Positions 16,328-26,200 of a stretch of DNA of 40,762 bases are shown here, in pieces. The stretch comes from JACNLN01 sp964626495 (GTDB lineage Bacteria > Fidelibacterota > Marinisomatia > Marinisomatales > CAZVFT01), in NCBI GenBank assembly GCA_964626495.1, contig CAZVFT010000008.1, forward strand, positions 1-40,762, in the 5' to 3' direction. A program made the translations under genes and the position numbers. The notes under the pieces are model-generated. The model saw only the letters and a program-made list of their open reading frames with translations. It was not told where the DNA came from and made no database searches. Every line of letters starts with the position of its first letter. Position 1 is the first letter of the stretch.

Positions 16328-17614
16328 ATGATTAGTAAAAAACAGATGCTTGATCATAAAACACTTGAATATCTCTATACACTCCGACGTAGGGGTATCA
16401 AAATAGGTCTTCACAGAACAAAGACTCTGTTATCCAAATGTGGCGATCCTCACAACGAAATTCCTGTTATCCATATAGCTGGTACAAATGGGAAGGGGTC
16501 AACAGCCGCTATGATTACCTCCATCCTTCGAGCATCTGGTAAAAAAGTTGGACTTTATACCTCCCCTCATCTCGTCCGATTTAATGAAAGAATCAAAATC
16601 AATGGTAAATCTATTCCCGACGAAGTAGTTGCTTCCTTCATCGAAAAGTATAAATCTGACATAGACAGATTGGGCTCCACTTTTTTTGAAACTACCACCG
16701 CCATAACTTTTACTCATTTTTCGAGAGGGAAGGTAGACATTGCGGTAATAGAGGTCGGTTTAGGGGGTCGGCTGGATTCTACAAATGTGGCAAATTCTGT
16801 CCTGTCCGTTATTACACCCATTGATTATGACCATATGAACTTTCTGGGTTATAACCTGAGATCCATCACAAAAGAAAAATGTGGAATTCTAAAACCAGGT
16901 GTGCCGGTGATTGTCTCGTATCAGCACCATAATGTTATGAAGTATATTCATCAACTGGCTGAAGAAATGAGAAGCACCCTTCATTATGCCCCCCATAAGA
17001 TGCCTACGAAAAAAATGATATTATCTGAGAATGTAACTTCATTTGAGTCAAATGGAGTTAAATATTCCATACCTCTCCTCGGAGAACATCAGATCACAAA
17101 TGCTCAGTCGGCAATCACAGCCTGTTTGATCTTTGATTCCACATTGGATAAAAACATAATAAAAAAAGGATTATCAAATGTAGCCTGGTTCGGCAGGTTA
17201 CAGATTCTTTCAAAGAACCCAATAGTATATTACGATGTTGCTCATAATTCCCACGGCATTAAAGCTGCTTTATCTGCTCTCCACAAACTGCACAACGGAA
17301 AACAGATCAATTGCATCTGTGCCCTTAAAAAGAGTAAAGCTGTGGACAGTATGGTAGGGACATTAAAACAATACTGTCGCTTGATCATAACCACAAAACC
17401 TGAACATGATGGATTTTACGAACCAGCGGTTTTAAGTCAGCAGTTCAACGACCATGGTATAACTTCAAATGTATCACGAACTTTGACAGAAGCCTTAAAT
17501 ATCTGCAAACAATCTCAATTGAAAGATGGATTGTGGCTTATTTTTGGTACTCACTACCTGGCAAAGGAGGTATACGAAAAATTTCATTTTCCCTTTGACA
17601 ATGGCAATATTTAG
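16328..17614 (+). CDS. folC: Folylpolyglutamate/dihydrofolate synthase
   Basis: 428 residues of the Mur ligase superfamily. It adds glutamate to folates (and possibly forms dihydrofolate from dihydropteroate) using ATP. The P-loop is IAGTNGKGSTAAM (about 49-61), followed by the FolC block YTSPHLVRFNERI, the central VIEVGLGGRLDSTN and DHMNFLGYNLRSITKEKCGI, and the C-terminal domain with VYYDVAHNSHG. The length is normal for the family. The start follows the hairpin array directly, with no clear promoter between. Confidence 0.94.
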   Translation: MISKKQMLDHKTLEYLYTLRRRGIKIGLHRTKTLLSKCGDPHNEIPVIHIAGTNGKGSTAAMITSILRASGKKVGLYTSPHLVRFNERIKINGKSIPDEVVASFIEKYKSDIDRLGSTFFETTTAITFTHFSRGKVDIAVIEVGLGGRLDSTNVANSVLSVITPIDYDHMNFLGYNLRSITKEKCGILKPGVPVIVSYQHHNVMKYIHQLAEEMRSTLHYAPHKMPTKKMILSENVTSFESNGVKYSIPLLGEHQITNAQSAITACLIFDSTLDKNIIKKGLSNVAWFGRLQILSKNPIVYYDVAHNSHGIKAALSALHKLHNGKQINCICALKKSKAVDSMVGTLKQYCRLIITTKPEHDGFYEPAVLSQQFNDHGITSNVSRTLTEALNICKQSQLKDGLWLIFGTHYLAKEVYEKFHFPFDNGNI

Positions 17615-17625
17615 TCTAAATTTAC

Positions 17626-17651
17626 AGTAGCTATTGAATTTGAAGGCTACT
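17626..17651 (+). other. Stem-loop in the rho leader
   Basis: AGTAGC (17626-17631) pairs with GCTACT (17646-17651) across a 14-base loop, between the folC stop and the rho start. There is no T-run after it, so it is not a typical terminator. The rho mRNA leader is autoregulated in other bacteria; a role for this stem is speculative. Confidence 0.3.
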
Positions 17652-17711
17652 TAGATTATTACCAATCCTAATAATTTCCACAAAAATTTTAGTAGGGAAG
17701 CAACACCAGTT

Positions 17712-18959
17712 ATGGATGTTAATGAACTTCAAGGTTTGAAGATCAAAGAGCTCACCAAGCTCGCTCGAGAACTTGATATTAAGCGATATTCCGGCCTTAA
17801 AAAACAAGAGCTCATAATAAAAATTTTGGAGACTCAAGCTAAAAAGGAAGGGATCATCTTTTCTAAGGGGGTTCTTGAGGTAATGCCAGAGGGGTACGGA
17901 TTTCTTCGTTCACAGGATTATAGTTATCTTCCAGGACCTGATGATATTTATACATCACCTTCTCAAATTAGACGTTTTGGTCTTAAGACAGGTCACCTTG
18001 TGTCTGGACATATCCGACCGCCAAAAAATAACGAGCGATTTTATGCTCTTCTAAAAGTTGAAACTGTCAATGGCTATCCTCCCAAGCTGGTAAAGGAAAC
18101 CGTCCTGTTTGATAATCTTCTTCCTCTTCATCCCAATGAAAAAATTAACCTGGAATATGGTCCTAAGGATTACTCAATGAGAATACTTGATCTGATAGCA
18201 CCTGTGGGGAAAGGTCAACGTGGACTCATTGTTGCTCAGCCCAAAACAGGTAAAACTATTCTTCTTCAAAAGATCGCAAATTCCGTCACCGCCAATCACC
18301 CAGATATTAAGCCGATTGTATTGCTCATTGATGAGCGTCCAGAAGAAGTGACAGATATGGATCGAAATGTGGATGCTGAAGTTGTTAGCTCCACATTTGA
18401 TGAACCCCCAGAACGTCATGTCCAGGTCGCAGATATGGTACTCGAAAAGGCACGTCGGTTGGTCGAATTTGGGCATGATGTAGTTATCTTGCTGGACAGT
18501 ATCACAAGACTCGCTCGGGCACATAACGCTGTTATTCCCCACAGTGGTAAAATTCTATCAGGCGGGATTGATTCCAATGCTCTTATTCGTCCAAAACGCT
18601 TTTTAGGTGCTGCTCGAAATGTTGAGGAAGGGGGCAGCTTGACCATTATTGCCACTGCTCTTATTGATACAGGAAGTCGAATGGACGATGTTATTTTTGA
18701 AGAATTTAAGGGAACAGGTAATATGGAACTCGTTCTGGATAGACGGCTTAGTGACCGAAGGGTTTTCCCATCCTTTGACCTCATCAAGTCAGGAACACGA
18801 AAAGAAGAGCTTCTGTTATCAAAAAAAAGACTTGCAAGAATCTGGATTCTGAGGAAACTTCTGAATGAAATGACGCCTGTTGAAGCAATGGAATTTTTAT
18901 TAGATCGTATAAAACGTACTAAAAGTAATCAGGAATTCTTAGACACAATGAGTCACTAA
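17712..18959 (+). CDS. rho: Transcription termination factor Rho
   Basis: A 415-residue hexameric RNA-dependent ATPase that terminates transcription. It has the Rho N-terminal helical domain (ELTKLARELDIKRYSGLKKQ), the cold-shock RNA-binding domain (GYGFLRS, DDIYTSPSQIRRFGL), Walker A GLIVAQPKTGKT with Lys181, Walker B VVILLDSITRLARA, the Q-loop with SGGIDSNAL and the R-loop/arginine-finger region with EEFKGTGNMEL. The Walker A loop has Gln where many Rho proteins have Pro, a mild variation. It lacks the long N-terminal insertions seen in some Bacteroidota Rho proteins. Confidence 0.97.
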   Translation: MDVNELQGLKIKELTKLARELDIKRYSGLKKQELIIKILETQAKKEGIIFSKGVLEVMPEGYGFLRSQDYSYLPGPDDIYTSPSQIRRFGLKTGHLVSGHIRPPKNNERFYALLKVETVNGYPPKLVKETVLFDNLLPLHPNEKINLEYGPKDYSMRILDLIAPVGKGQRGLIVAQPKTGKTILLQKIANSVTANHPDIKPIVLLIDERPEEVTDMDRNVDAEVVSSTFDEPPERHVQVADMVLEKARRLVEFGHDVVILLDSITRLARAHNAVIPHSGKILSGGIDSNALIRPKRFLGAARNVEEGGSLTIIATALIDTGSRMDDVIFEEFKGTGNMELVLDRRLSDRRVFPSFDLIKSGTRKEELLLSKKRLARIWILRKLLNEMTPVEAMEFLLDRIKRTKSNQEFLDTMSH

Positions 18960-18996
18960 TATTTTGACGTAATTTATTTTTTTCAAATATTCTTTT

Positions 18997-19878
18997 ATGT
19001 CTGAATCTCTTCAATCTGTAGAAAGCCTTATCGCTCGACTTATAACAGATAAACCTGTTCGTAAGACACCATATCAGGTTAAAGGACTGATTATGCGGGA
19101 TTTTTCTAATGAAGGCATCATTCCTTTCATTAATGGTTCGTATCGTAATGATTTCCTTTATCCCCGTGTTCAGGTAAAAATTCTCAATGAACAATTATAT
19201 TTCTTTGGTATTAAGGAAGGGGTAAAACCTATTCAAAACCTTATTGACCAGATTAAAGTTATGAATTTTGGGAATATCACATTCAAAATCGAAGGTTTCG
19301 AGATAGAAACGGGAAACAATCATTTTATGTCATCTCCTCGAATGATCCGATATAAATTCCTTACTCCTTGGGTTGCTCTGAATGAAGCTAACTTATCTAA
19401 ATATAAATTTCTTTATGGAAACGAAAGGAACTCCTTTTTGACACGCTTGCTAAGTCAAAACATTGTATTTCTAGCAAAGGAAATGGGATTAGAACTCCAC
19501 TCAAAAATATATTCCAAATTGACCCTCCAATCCCCTTACCCTAAAATAGTGGACGAAGGTAAGCTTGGTGCGTTTCACGGTGAATTTCAAACGAATTTTA
19601 TTCTTCCTAACTATATGGGGATTGGGAATGGAATTACCAAAGGATATGGAACTGTTTTCAGCTACTTTAATCCTTCAGATTTTTCCTTTAATGTTTCCCA
19701 GTTAGAAAGCGATTTCAAAAATAAATCTATGGAAGAAGATCTCCCTGATGATTTGGAGGAAAACGGAGTTTCATCTGAAGATATTCCAAAAAGCCGACGA
19801 AAGGTCTCTTCTGAAGTTAAGGACACAAAAAAAGATGAGCCAAATTACAATACCCTTAAGTATCATAAACGTCATTAA
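18997..19878 (+). CDS. Cas6b-like protein, stand-alone
   Basis: 293 residues. The middle, with FLTPWVALNEANLSKYK (about 121-137), RLLSQNIVFLAKEMGLEL (150-167), FHGEFQTNFILPNYMGIG and the glycine loop GIGNGITKGYGTV (208-220), matches the C-terminal half of the Cas6b family of CRISPR RNA-processing endonucleases. FLYPRVQVKIL and FFGIKEGVKPI match the N-terminal half. Cas6b enzymes usually carry a catalytic HNH-like motif just before the YP block; here that place reads IPFINGSY, with no histidine. A charged tail of about 60 residues follows. No CRISPR array or other cas gene is in the window. It sits 37 bases after rho and 69 before rpmE, so it may bind RNA without cleaving it (inference). Confidence 0.72.
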   Translation: MSESLQSVESLIARLITDKPVRKTPYQVKGLIMRDFSNEGIIPFINGSYRNDFLYPRVQVKILNEQLYFFGIKEGVKPIQNLIDQIKVMNFGNITFKIEGFEIETGNNHFMSSPRMIRYKFLTPWVALNEANLSKYKFLYGNERNSFLTRLLSQNIVFLAKEMGLELHSKIYSKLTLQSPYPKIVDEGKLGAFHGEFQTNFILPNYMGIGNGITKGYGTVFSYFNPSDFSFNVSQLESDFKNKSMEEDLPDDLEENGVSSEDIPKSRRKVSSEVKDTKKDEPNYNTLKYHKRH

Positions 19879-19947
19879 TGAATTATTCAGGTTAGATAAA
19901 TACAGATTATCAGTGATTTTTTATTCAATTTACATAAAGGTAAAATA

Positions 19948-20163
19948 ATGAAAAAAGAAATTCATCCAGAATACAAGCTTGGAATAGTCACGTGTGCTTG
20001 TGGAAATACATTCCAGGTTCGTTCCACGGTTGGTGATATGCGAGTAGAAATATGTTCCGCATGCCACCCCTTCTTCACAGGTAAACAGAGGTTGGTAGAC
20101 ACCGCTGGACGTATCGAGAAATTTCGTAAAAAATATAAAATTAAAGACACAGAAAACCAGTAA
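19948..20163 (+). CDS. rpmE: 50S ribosomal protein L31
   Basis: 71 residues, zinc-binding (C+) form: Cys residues in CACG and ICSACHPFFTGKQ. The HPFFTGKQ block and the C-terminal GRIEKFRKKY are typical of L31. AAAGG nine bases before the ATG supports the start. It lies in the rho to prfA gene order and is followed by a strong terminator-like stem. Confidence 0.96.
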   Translation: MKKEIHPEYKLGIVTCACGNTFQVRSTVGDMRVEICSACHPFFTGKQRLVDTAGRIEKFRKKYKIKDTENQ

Positions 20164-20176
20164 CCATCTTTACAAA

Positions 20177-20219
20177 GCGGTTCCCTTAATCATATCATAA
20201 CGGTGAACCGCATTTTTTT
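20177..20219 (+). terminator. Rho-independent terminator between rpmE and prfA
   Basis: GCGGTTC (20177-20183) pairs perfectly with GAACCGC (20205-20211). Two more C-G pairs are possible across a bulged T. A run of seven T follows at 20213-20219. It ends only six bases before the prfA start, so it could work as a terminator for rpmE or as an attenuator of prfA. Confidence 0.8.
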
Positions 20220-20225
20220 GACGGT

Positions 20226-21287
20226 ATGCTAAATAAAATTAAAGAACTAATTAGCAAATACGATGTCATCACCAAACAGTTGGGTGACGCTGACATTCTT
20301 TCTGATCCGAATAAATACAGCGAGATTGCTAAGCAACATCACGATTTAGGGCCGATAGTAAAAAAGGGTAAAGAATATCTCAGACTTATCTCCCAAATTG
20401 AAGATGATGAAGCTATCCTTGAGCTCGACGATGAAGATCTTAAAGCTATTGCCAAAGATGAATTGGAGAACCTTTTTAACCGGCAGGTAGAATTAGAAAA
20501 GGAACTAAAACTGCTCCTTATCCCCAAGGATCCAAGAGATAACAAGAACACTATTGTAGAAATTCGAGCTGGAACAGGCGGTGAAGAAGCTGCTATTTTT
20601 GCTGCTGATCTCTACAGGATGTACACCCATTATGCAGAAAAAAAATCATGGAAACATAAAATCTTGAGTAGCAATGAAACTGGCTCAGGTGGTTTCAAAG
20701 AGATTATCTTTTTACTTCAGGGAGGTAAAGTGTTTAGCGAGATGAAATTTGAAGCTGGTGTACATCGTGTTCAACGCGTCCCAGTAACCGAAGCCAGTGG
20801 ACGCATACACACTTCAGCTTCCACAGTGGCTGTGTTACCTGAGGCAGACGAAATTGATATCAATATCGATCCTGAAGACATTCGAATTGATACCTTCAGA
20901 GCGAGTGGCGCAGGCGGGCAGCATGTGAACAAGACCGAGTCAGCTATTCGCATTACTCATATTCCCAGCGGTATCGTAGTAACCTGCCAGGACGAAAAAT
21001 CTCAACATAAAAACCGCACTGCTGCCATGAAAGTCCTCAGATCAAGACTGCTTGCATTGAAGACGGAAAAGCAACAGGCAGAGCGAGCAGAAGCAAGAAA
21101 ATCAATGATATCAACGGGAGATCGATCTGCTAAAATCCGCACATATAACTTCCCTCAAAACAGAATTACCGACCACCGAATTGATCTGACTCTCTACAAA
21201 CTTAGCTATATTTTGGATGGTAACCTTGATAAGCTAATCGAACAACTCCGCCTGGCTGATCAGATGGAAAAATTAAAGTCTGATTAG
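20226..21287 (+). CDS. prfA: Peptide chain release factor 1
   Basis: 353 residues; recognises UAA and UAG and triggers release of the finished protein. The codon-recognition tripeptide is PVT (186-188) in RVPVTEASGRIHTSA, and the catalytic GGQ is at 230-232 in SGAGGQHVNKTESA. The PCRF domain covers about 10-200. It stops at 21287, four bases before the TTG start of prmC, which methylates the GGQ glutamine, the usual pairing. Confidence 0.97.
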   Translation: MLNKIKELISKYDVITKQLGDADILSDPNKYSEIAKQHHDLGPIVKKGKEYLRLISQIEDDEAILELDDEDLKAIAKDELENLFNRQVELEKELKLLLIPKDPRDNKNTIVEIRAGTGGEEAAIFAADLYRMYTHYAEKKSWKHKILSSNETGSGGFKEIIFLLQGGKVFSEMKFEAGVHRVQRVPVTEASGRIHTSASTVAVLPEADEIDINIDPEDIRIDTFRASGAGGQHVNKTESAIRITHIPSGIVVTCQDEKSQHKNRTAAMKVLRSRLLALKTEKQQAERAEARKSMISTGDRSAKIRTYNFPQNRITDHRIDLTLYKLSYILDGNLDKLIEQLRLADQMEKLKSD

Positions 21288-21291
21288 ACTC

Positions 21292-22176
21292 TTGTCATCT
21301 GCTCCCACTAGAAGGAATAAGCAGTGGCAGGTTATTGATGTTATTAAATGGGGAGAGCAATATTTTGGTGAAAAAGGTTTTGAAAATCCACGTCACGAAA
21401 TTGAGTGGCTCCTGACAGATCTCCTCTCCCTGTCACGCATTGATCTATATCTCAAATTTGACCTGTCTATTTCACAACAGGATCTTAGCACACTAAAATC
21501 CTGGGTTAAACGACGACTTACAAGAGAACCGCTTCAATATATTACCGGGAAAACAGAATTCTACAGTCTCACATTCTATGTGAATCCAGACGTTATCGTA
21601 CCACGACCTGAAACTGAGACTGTTGTAGAGATTGCAATCGAACATTCAAAACGAATTGGTGCCAAAAAGATCGTTGATGTAGGTACCGGTAGCGGGTGTA
21701 TTGCAATTGCCCTTGCATCCAAGCTTGATGATGTTCAGATTTTAGCTGTCGATAAAAGCGAATCTACTTTAAAAGTAGCACGTCTCAATGGAGAGAAAAA
21801 CGGGGTTTCAGATAAAATAGAATTCCTTCATTTAGACATACTAAAATATGATCTTCCCGGCACATTTGATTTGCTTGTCAGCAATCCACCTTATGTAAAA
21901 AAAAATGAGGTGGACAAGCTAATGCCCGAAATCCGTAATTATGAACCGCTTCACGCATTAACAGATGGAGCGGATGGACTCACATTTTATCGTCGCTTTG
22001 CTGATATTGCTCCAAAAGTAATAAATCCAGGTGGATCGATAGTGCTTGAAGTTGGATTCGGCAACCACCCTATACAGGTTATTAATTTATTTCGGCAATC
22101 TGAAATCGGGGAAGTTACATCACACAAAGATATCAATGATGATGATCGAGTGTTGACAGTAGAGATGTCCCAATGA
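21292..22176 (+). CDS. prmC: Peptide chain release factor N5-glutamine methyltransferase
   Basis: 294 residues. It methylates the Gln of the GGQ motif in release factors using S-adenosylmethionine. It has an N-terminal helical domain with REPLQYITGKTEFYSL, the SAM-binding VDVGTGSGCIAIAL (about 128-141) and the catalytic NPPY at 198-201. The TTG at 21292 is the only good start in the region. Its stop overlaps the next ATG as ATGA. Confidence 0.94.
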   Translation: MSSAPTRRNKQWQVIDVIKWGEQYFGEKGFENPRHEIEWLLTDLLSLSRIDLYLKFDLSISQQDLSTLKSWVKRRLTREPLQYITGKTEFYSLTFYVNPDVIVPRPETETVVEIAIEHSKRIGAKKIVDVGTGSGCIAIALASKLDDVQILAVDKSESTLKVARLNGEKNGVSDKIEFLHLDILKYDLPGTFDLLVSNPPYVKKNEVDKLMPEIRNYEPLHALTDGADGLTFYRRFADIAPKVINPGGSIVLEVGFGNHPIQVINLFRQSEIGEVTSHKDINDDDRVLTVEMSQ

Positions 22177-23006
22177 GACAATTCATTGCACTCATTCACT
22201 TGTTCCGCCCCATCAACTTGTTTTTGGGTACTTTATCTGTTCTTATATCTGCTGCTGTCTTAGAAGAACTGGGACAAACTGGAGCCATCATATCCGCTAT
22301 TCTGGTTGTCGTATCTCTAAATGCCGCTGCCAATGCGTTCAATGACTACCGGGACCTGGAGATGGATCGTATCAACCGATCAAATCGTCCCCTTCCCAGT
22401 GGGATTATCCTTCCTGTAGTAGCCCTCTGGAGTGCAATTATCCTCTTTCTGATCGGTATAATTATTTCATATCAGATTAACCTTTCTTCATTTATTATAG
22501 CCACGTTCATCACAACTCCTCTCTTAGTCTCCTACAGTCTTTGGTTTAAAGGGCGGATTCTAGTGGGAAACGTGGTGGTTTCGTTTACTCTTGGATTGGT
22601 GTTCATTTTTTCTGGTGCTGCTCTGGGAAACATCTGGGGGATGGTGGTACCAGCCTGTCTCGCATTTGGATTCACCCTCCTTCGCGAATTTGTAAAAGAT
22701 ATGGCCGACATTGAGGGAGATCGCAGTGTCAACCTTAATACATTCCCGATTAAATTTGGATTGGAAAAATCGGTTTACCTTGCTATTACTTTCATTATCC
22801 TTTTATCTATTGGTACCCTTCTTCCCTTCTGGCTCAACATCTATGGAAAATTTTACCTCATTACCCTTGTTTTGGGAATTGAAATTCCTCTTCTTTATAT
22901 TATATTACTACTGATGAATAAGCCCTCGATACGCACATTTTCTCGCATATCACAAATTTTGAAAGCATGTATTTTTGCCGGCTTGCTGGCTGTGTATCTG
23001 AGGTAA
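22173..23006 (+). CDS. UbiA-family prenyltransferase, archaeal-lipid-like
   Basis: 277 residues with eight or nine membrane segments. The first Asp-rich motif is NDYRDLEMDRINRSNRPLPSG (residues 57-77 region; the key residues are N57, D58, D61 and D65) and the second is DMADIEGDR (about 182-190). Both bind the magnesium and diphosphate of an isoprenyl donor. The RINR-NRPLPSG continuation is typical of the digeranylgeranylglyceryl-phosphate synthase-like branch of UbiA proteins, which also occurs in several FCB bacteria. A menaquinone or chlorophyll-type acceptor is not excluded. It is translationally coupled to prmC by the ATGA overlap. Confidence 0.8.
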   Translation: MRQFIALIHLFRPINLFLGTLSVLISAAVLEELGQTGAIISAILVVVSLNAAANAFNDYRDLEMDRINRSNRPLPSGIILPVVALWSAIILFLIGIIISYQINLSSFIIATFITTPLLVSYSLWFKGRILVGNVVVSFTLGLVFIFSGAALGNIWGMVVPACLAFGFTLLREFVKDMADIEGDRSVNLNTFPIKFGLEKSVYLAITFIILLSIGTLLPFWLNIYGKFYLITLVLGIEIPLLYIILLLMNKPSIRTFSRISQILKACIFAGLLAVYLR

Positions 23007-23029
23007 ATCTCTGTGGTAGTTGGTTCTTA

Positions 23030-23111
23030 CCAGCCTGCCCCATCCCGATTGTCGGGAGGGCTGACCCGTCTACTTCCCTGCCAGCCACTCACGGAGTGGG
23101 GCAGGCTGGCA
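23030..23111. repeat. Cruciform-forming GC-rich element
   Basis: Outer arms CCAGCCTGCCCCA (23030-23042) and TGGGGCAGGCTGG (23097-23109) are perfectly complementary over 13 bases. Inside are two 6-bp hairpins with 3-nt loops: TCCCGA-TTG-TCGGGA (23043-23057) and CCACTC-ACG-GAGTGG (23085-23099). An alternative stem is TGCCAGCC/GGCTGGCA (23079-23111). It shares words and spacing with the block at 4899-5577. It lies between the ubiA-like gene and dnaE, outside any gene. Confidence 0.78.
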
Positions 23112-23206
23112 AAGGGCGGGTAGGTAATTATGTAAAGCTAAGGTGATGAAAGTATTTTTACGAATTATTTTTTACGTTTTAGAACAATATAAGTGTTTGA
23201 TTAACA

Positions 23207-26200
23207 ATGGAATCTGAATTCATACACCTTCATAATCACACTGATTACAGCCTTCTGGATGGAGCCCAAACTGTGGACACATTAGTGGACACGGTATCCA
23301 ATCTCAATATGAATGCAGTGGGACTAACGGAGCACGGCAATCTTTTTTCCGCTATTTCATTTTACCAAAAAGCAAAAGCAGCTGGTATTAAGCCCATCAT
23401 CGGTGTTGAAGTATATGTTGCCGTAGGTTCTCGCTTCGAGAAAAGCCCCCGAAAAGGTGGAGGGTGGGGTAACAACCATCTCGTTTTATTAGCACAGAAC
23501 TATGAAGGCTATGAAAATTTAATAAAACTAACAACTATGGGATATCTCGATGGTTTCTACTATCGCCCCCGGATTGATAAAAATCTTCTTCGCAAATACA
23601 ACAACGGTATAATCTGTCTTTCTGCCTGTCTTAAGGGAGAGGTGCAGGAAAATGCAATTAAGGACAACTACGAAGGAGCAAAGAAAGCGGCTCTCAGTTT
23701 GGCGGAAATTTTTCCCGATCGATTTTATCTCGAATTACATAATCATGGTCTCCAAGAAGAAGAGGTGGCACGCAAAACAGCTGCCAAACTTGCGAGAGAA
23801 CTGAACATTCCTCTTGTTGCCACCAACGATGCCCATTATGCCCTCCCTGAACATTGGACAGCTCACGATATTATGCTTTGTCTCGGGACGGGAAAAGAGC
23901 GGAATGATCCTAAACGACACCATTATACTACTTCAGAATTTTATCTCAAATCTCAAGACCAGATGTGGAAGCTGTTTAAAGACTATCCAGATGCTATTGA
24001 AAACACTCGAATGATTGCTGATTTATGTGAGGTTGACATACCATTAAATGTTTCTCTACTTCCTACGTTCCCCATCCCAGAAAACATGAAAAAAACCAAT
24101 CCTGACAGTTTTCTGGCTTCCCTGTGTCATAAACGATTAAAAGAGTTATATGACCCTGTCACGCCTGAACTTGAACAGCGGCTGGAACTTGAATTGAAAA
24201 GTATTAAAAAAATGGGGTTTGCTGGATACTTTCTTATTGTAGCAGATTTTGTCCAATATGCAAAACGTGAATCTATTCCCGTAGGTCCCGGACGTGGTTC
24301 GGCAGCAGGAAGTCTTGCATCTTACACCCTTGGAATCACCACCATTGATCCGATCAAACATAACTTGCTTTTCGAACGATTTCTAAATCCTGAGCGAGCA
24401 TCCCTGCCAGATATTGACATTGATTTTTGTTATGAGAGAAGGGGAGAAGTCATTGATTATATCAAAAAACGCTATGGCGAAAATTCCGTCACACAAATCA
24501 TTACCTTTGGAAAACTCAAGGCACGTCAGGTTATACGTGACGTCGGACGTGTTTTAGGTCTGAACTATGGAGAGGTGGACAGAATTGCAAAGATGATCCC
24601 CTCGGGACCTGGCATAACCCTGGATGGATCTCTACAAATCAGTCCAGATCTTCGTAAAGTTGCTAATCAGGATAATATTCACAAGGAACTTGTTGAGTTT
24701 TCAAAAGTGCTCGAGGGAATGAATCGCCACGCTTCCACTCATGCAGCCGGCGTTGTCATTGCACCCGGTGAATTAACAGATTATATCCCCCTTTACAAAT
24801 CTCCTCAAGGTGATATTACTTCACAATATGATATGAAGTCACTTGAGTCACTTGGTTTGTTGAAAATGGACTTTTTAGGACTCAGGAACCTGACGGTCAT
24901 TAATCAAACGGTTATTTTACTTAAAGAGCAGGGAATTGATATTGACATGGATAAAATACCCCTTGACGATCCCGATGTTTACAAGATGTTTTCCCGGGGA
25001 GACACCATTGGGGTGTTTCAATTTGAATCAGCAGGAATGAGGGAATATTTAAAAAAACTCAAACCTACCTGTATTGAAGACCTCATCGCTATGAATGCTT
25101 TATACCGCCCAGGACCGATTGAAAACATTGACGATTTTATTCAACGAAAAAATGGTAAGAAAAAAATTCACTATCTCCATCCCAAATTAAAGCCAGTTCT
25201 AAAAGAGACCTATGGCATCATTGTCTATCAGGAACAGGTAATGCAGATTGCTAATACCATTGCTGGATTCTCACTGGCTCAGGCAGATATTATGCGGCGA
25301 GCAATGGGGAAAAAACAGCAGCAGTTGATGAAAACTCAACAAGAATCATTTATTAAAGGAGGAATAAAAAACGGAATTTCCAGAAGGGTTTCAGAAAAGA
25401 TTTATGAACTCATTGAGAGATTCGCTCAATATGGATTTAATAAAAGTCACAGTACTGCTTATGCCTATCTCGCATACCAGACTGCGTATCTTAAAACCCA
25501 CTACCAATCTGAATTTATGGCAGCTAATCTCACCAGTGAAATGTCCAACACAAATCGGGTTGTCACGTTGATCAACGAATGTCGTAAACTTAAGATCAGG
25601 GTCGAGCCTCCAGACATCAATTTATCTGACATCATTTTTCGAGCAATCGATAATAAAACTATCTCTTTTGGACTGAATGCTATAAAAAACGTTGGAATAA
25701 AAGCTCTGAAGAATATCATTGATTCCAGAAATAAAAATGGCCCTTTTAAAAATATCTATCAATTTTGTGAACATCTGGATACTCGGATTGTGAATAAAAG
25801 GGTGATTGAAAGCCTTGTTGAAGCTGGTACTATGGATTCTCTCGAAGGTAATCGGGCACAAAAGTACGATGCAGTGGATAGAGCCTTAAGGTACGCACAC
25901 CAGCGACAGGCGGAATCAAACACCAACCAGTTTGATCTGTTTAGTTCCAGTAAAACATCCTCAAGTTCTGTTCACACTTTTCCTCTTTTACCCGATCTGG
26001 ATGATTGGAGTCAATCTGAAAAACTTAAACGTGAAAAAAACCTCATTGGATTTTATTTGACTGGCCACCCTTTATTAAAATACGCCGTTGAACTTGAAGC
26101 ATTCTCTAACTTCGATTTTTCTGAAGAAGACGACAATCTCCATCCGGATATCATTAAAATTGGAGGGATTGTTCATAATTTTAAGCTTCATTACGATAAG

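Noticed and set aside
18649..18852. Overlapping frames inside rho and the other core genes
   Set aside because: These are shadows of strongly recognised genes in other frames.
18997..19878. A CRISPR locus next to the Cas6b-like gene
   Set aside because: No direct repeats with regular unique spacers were seen anywhere in the window, and the neighbours are housekeeping genes.
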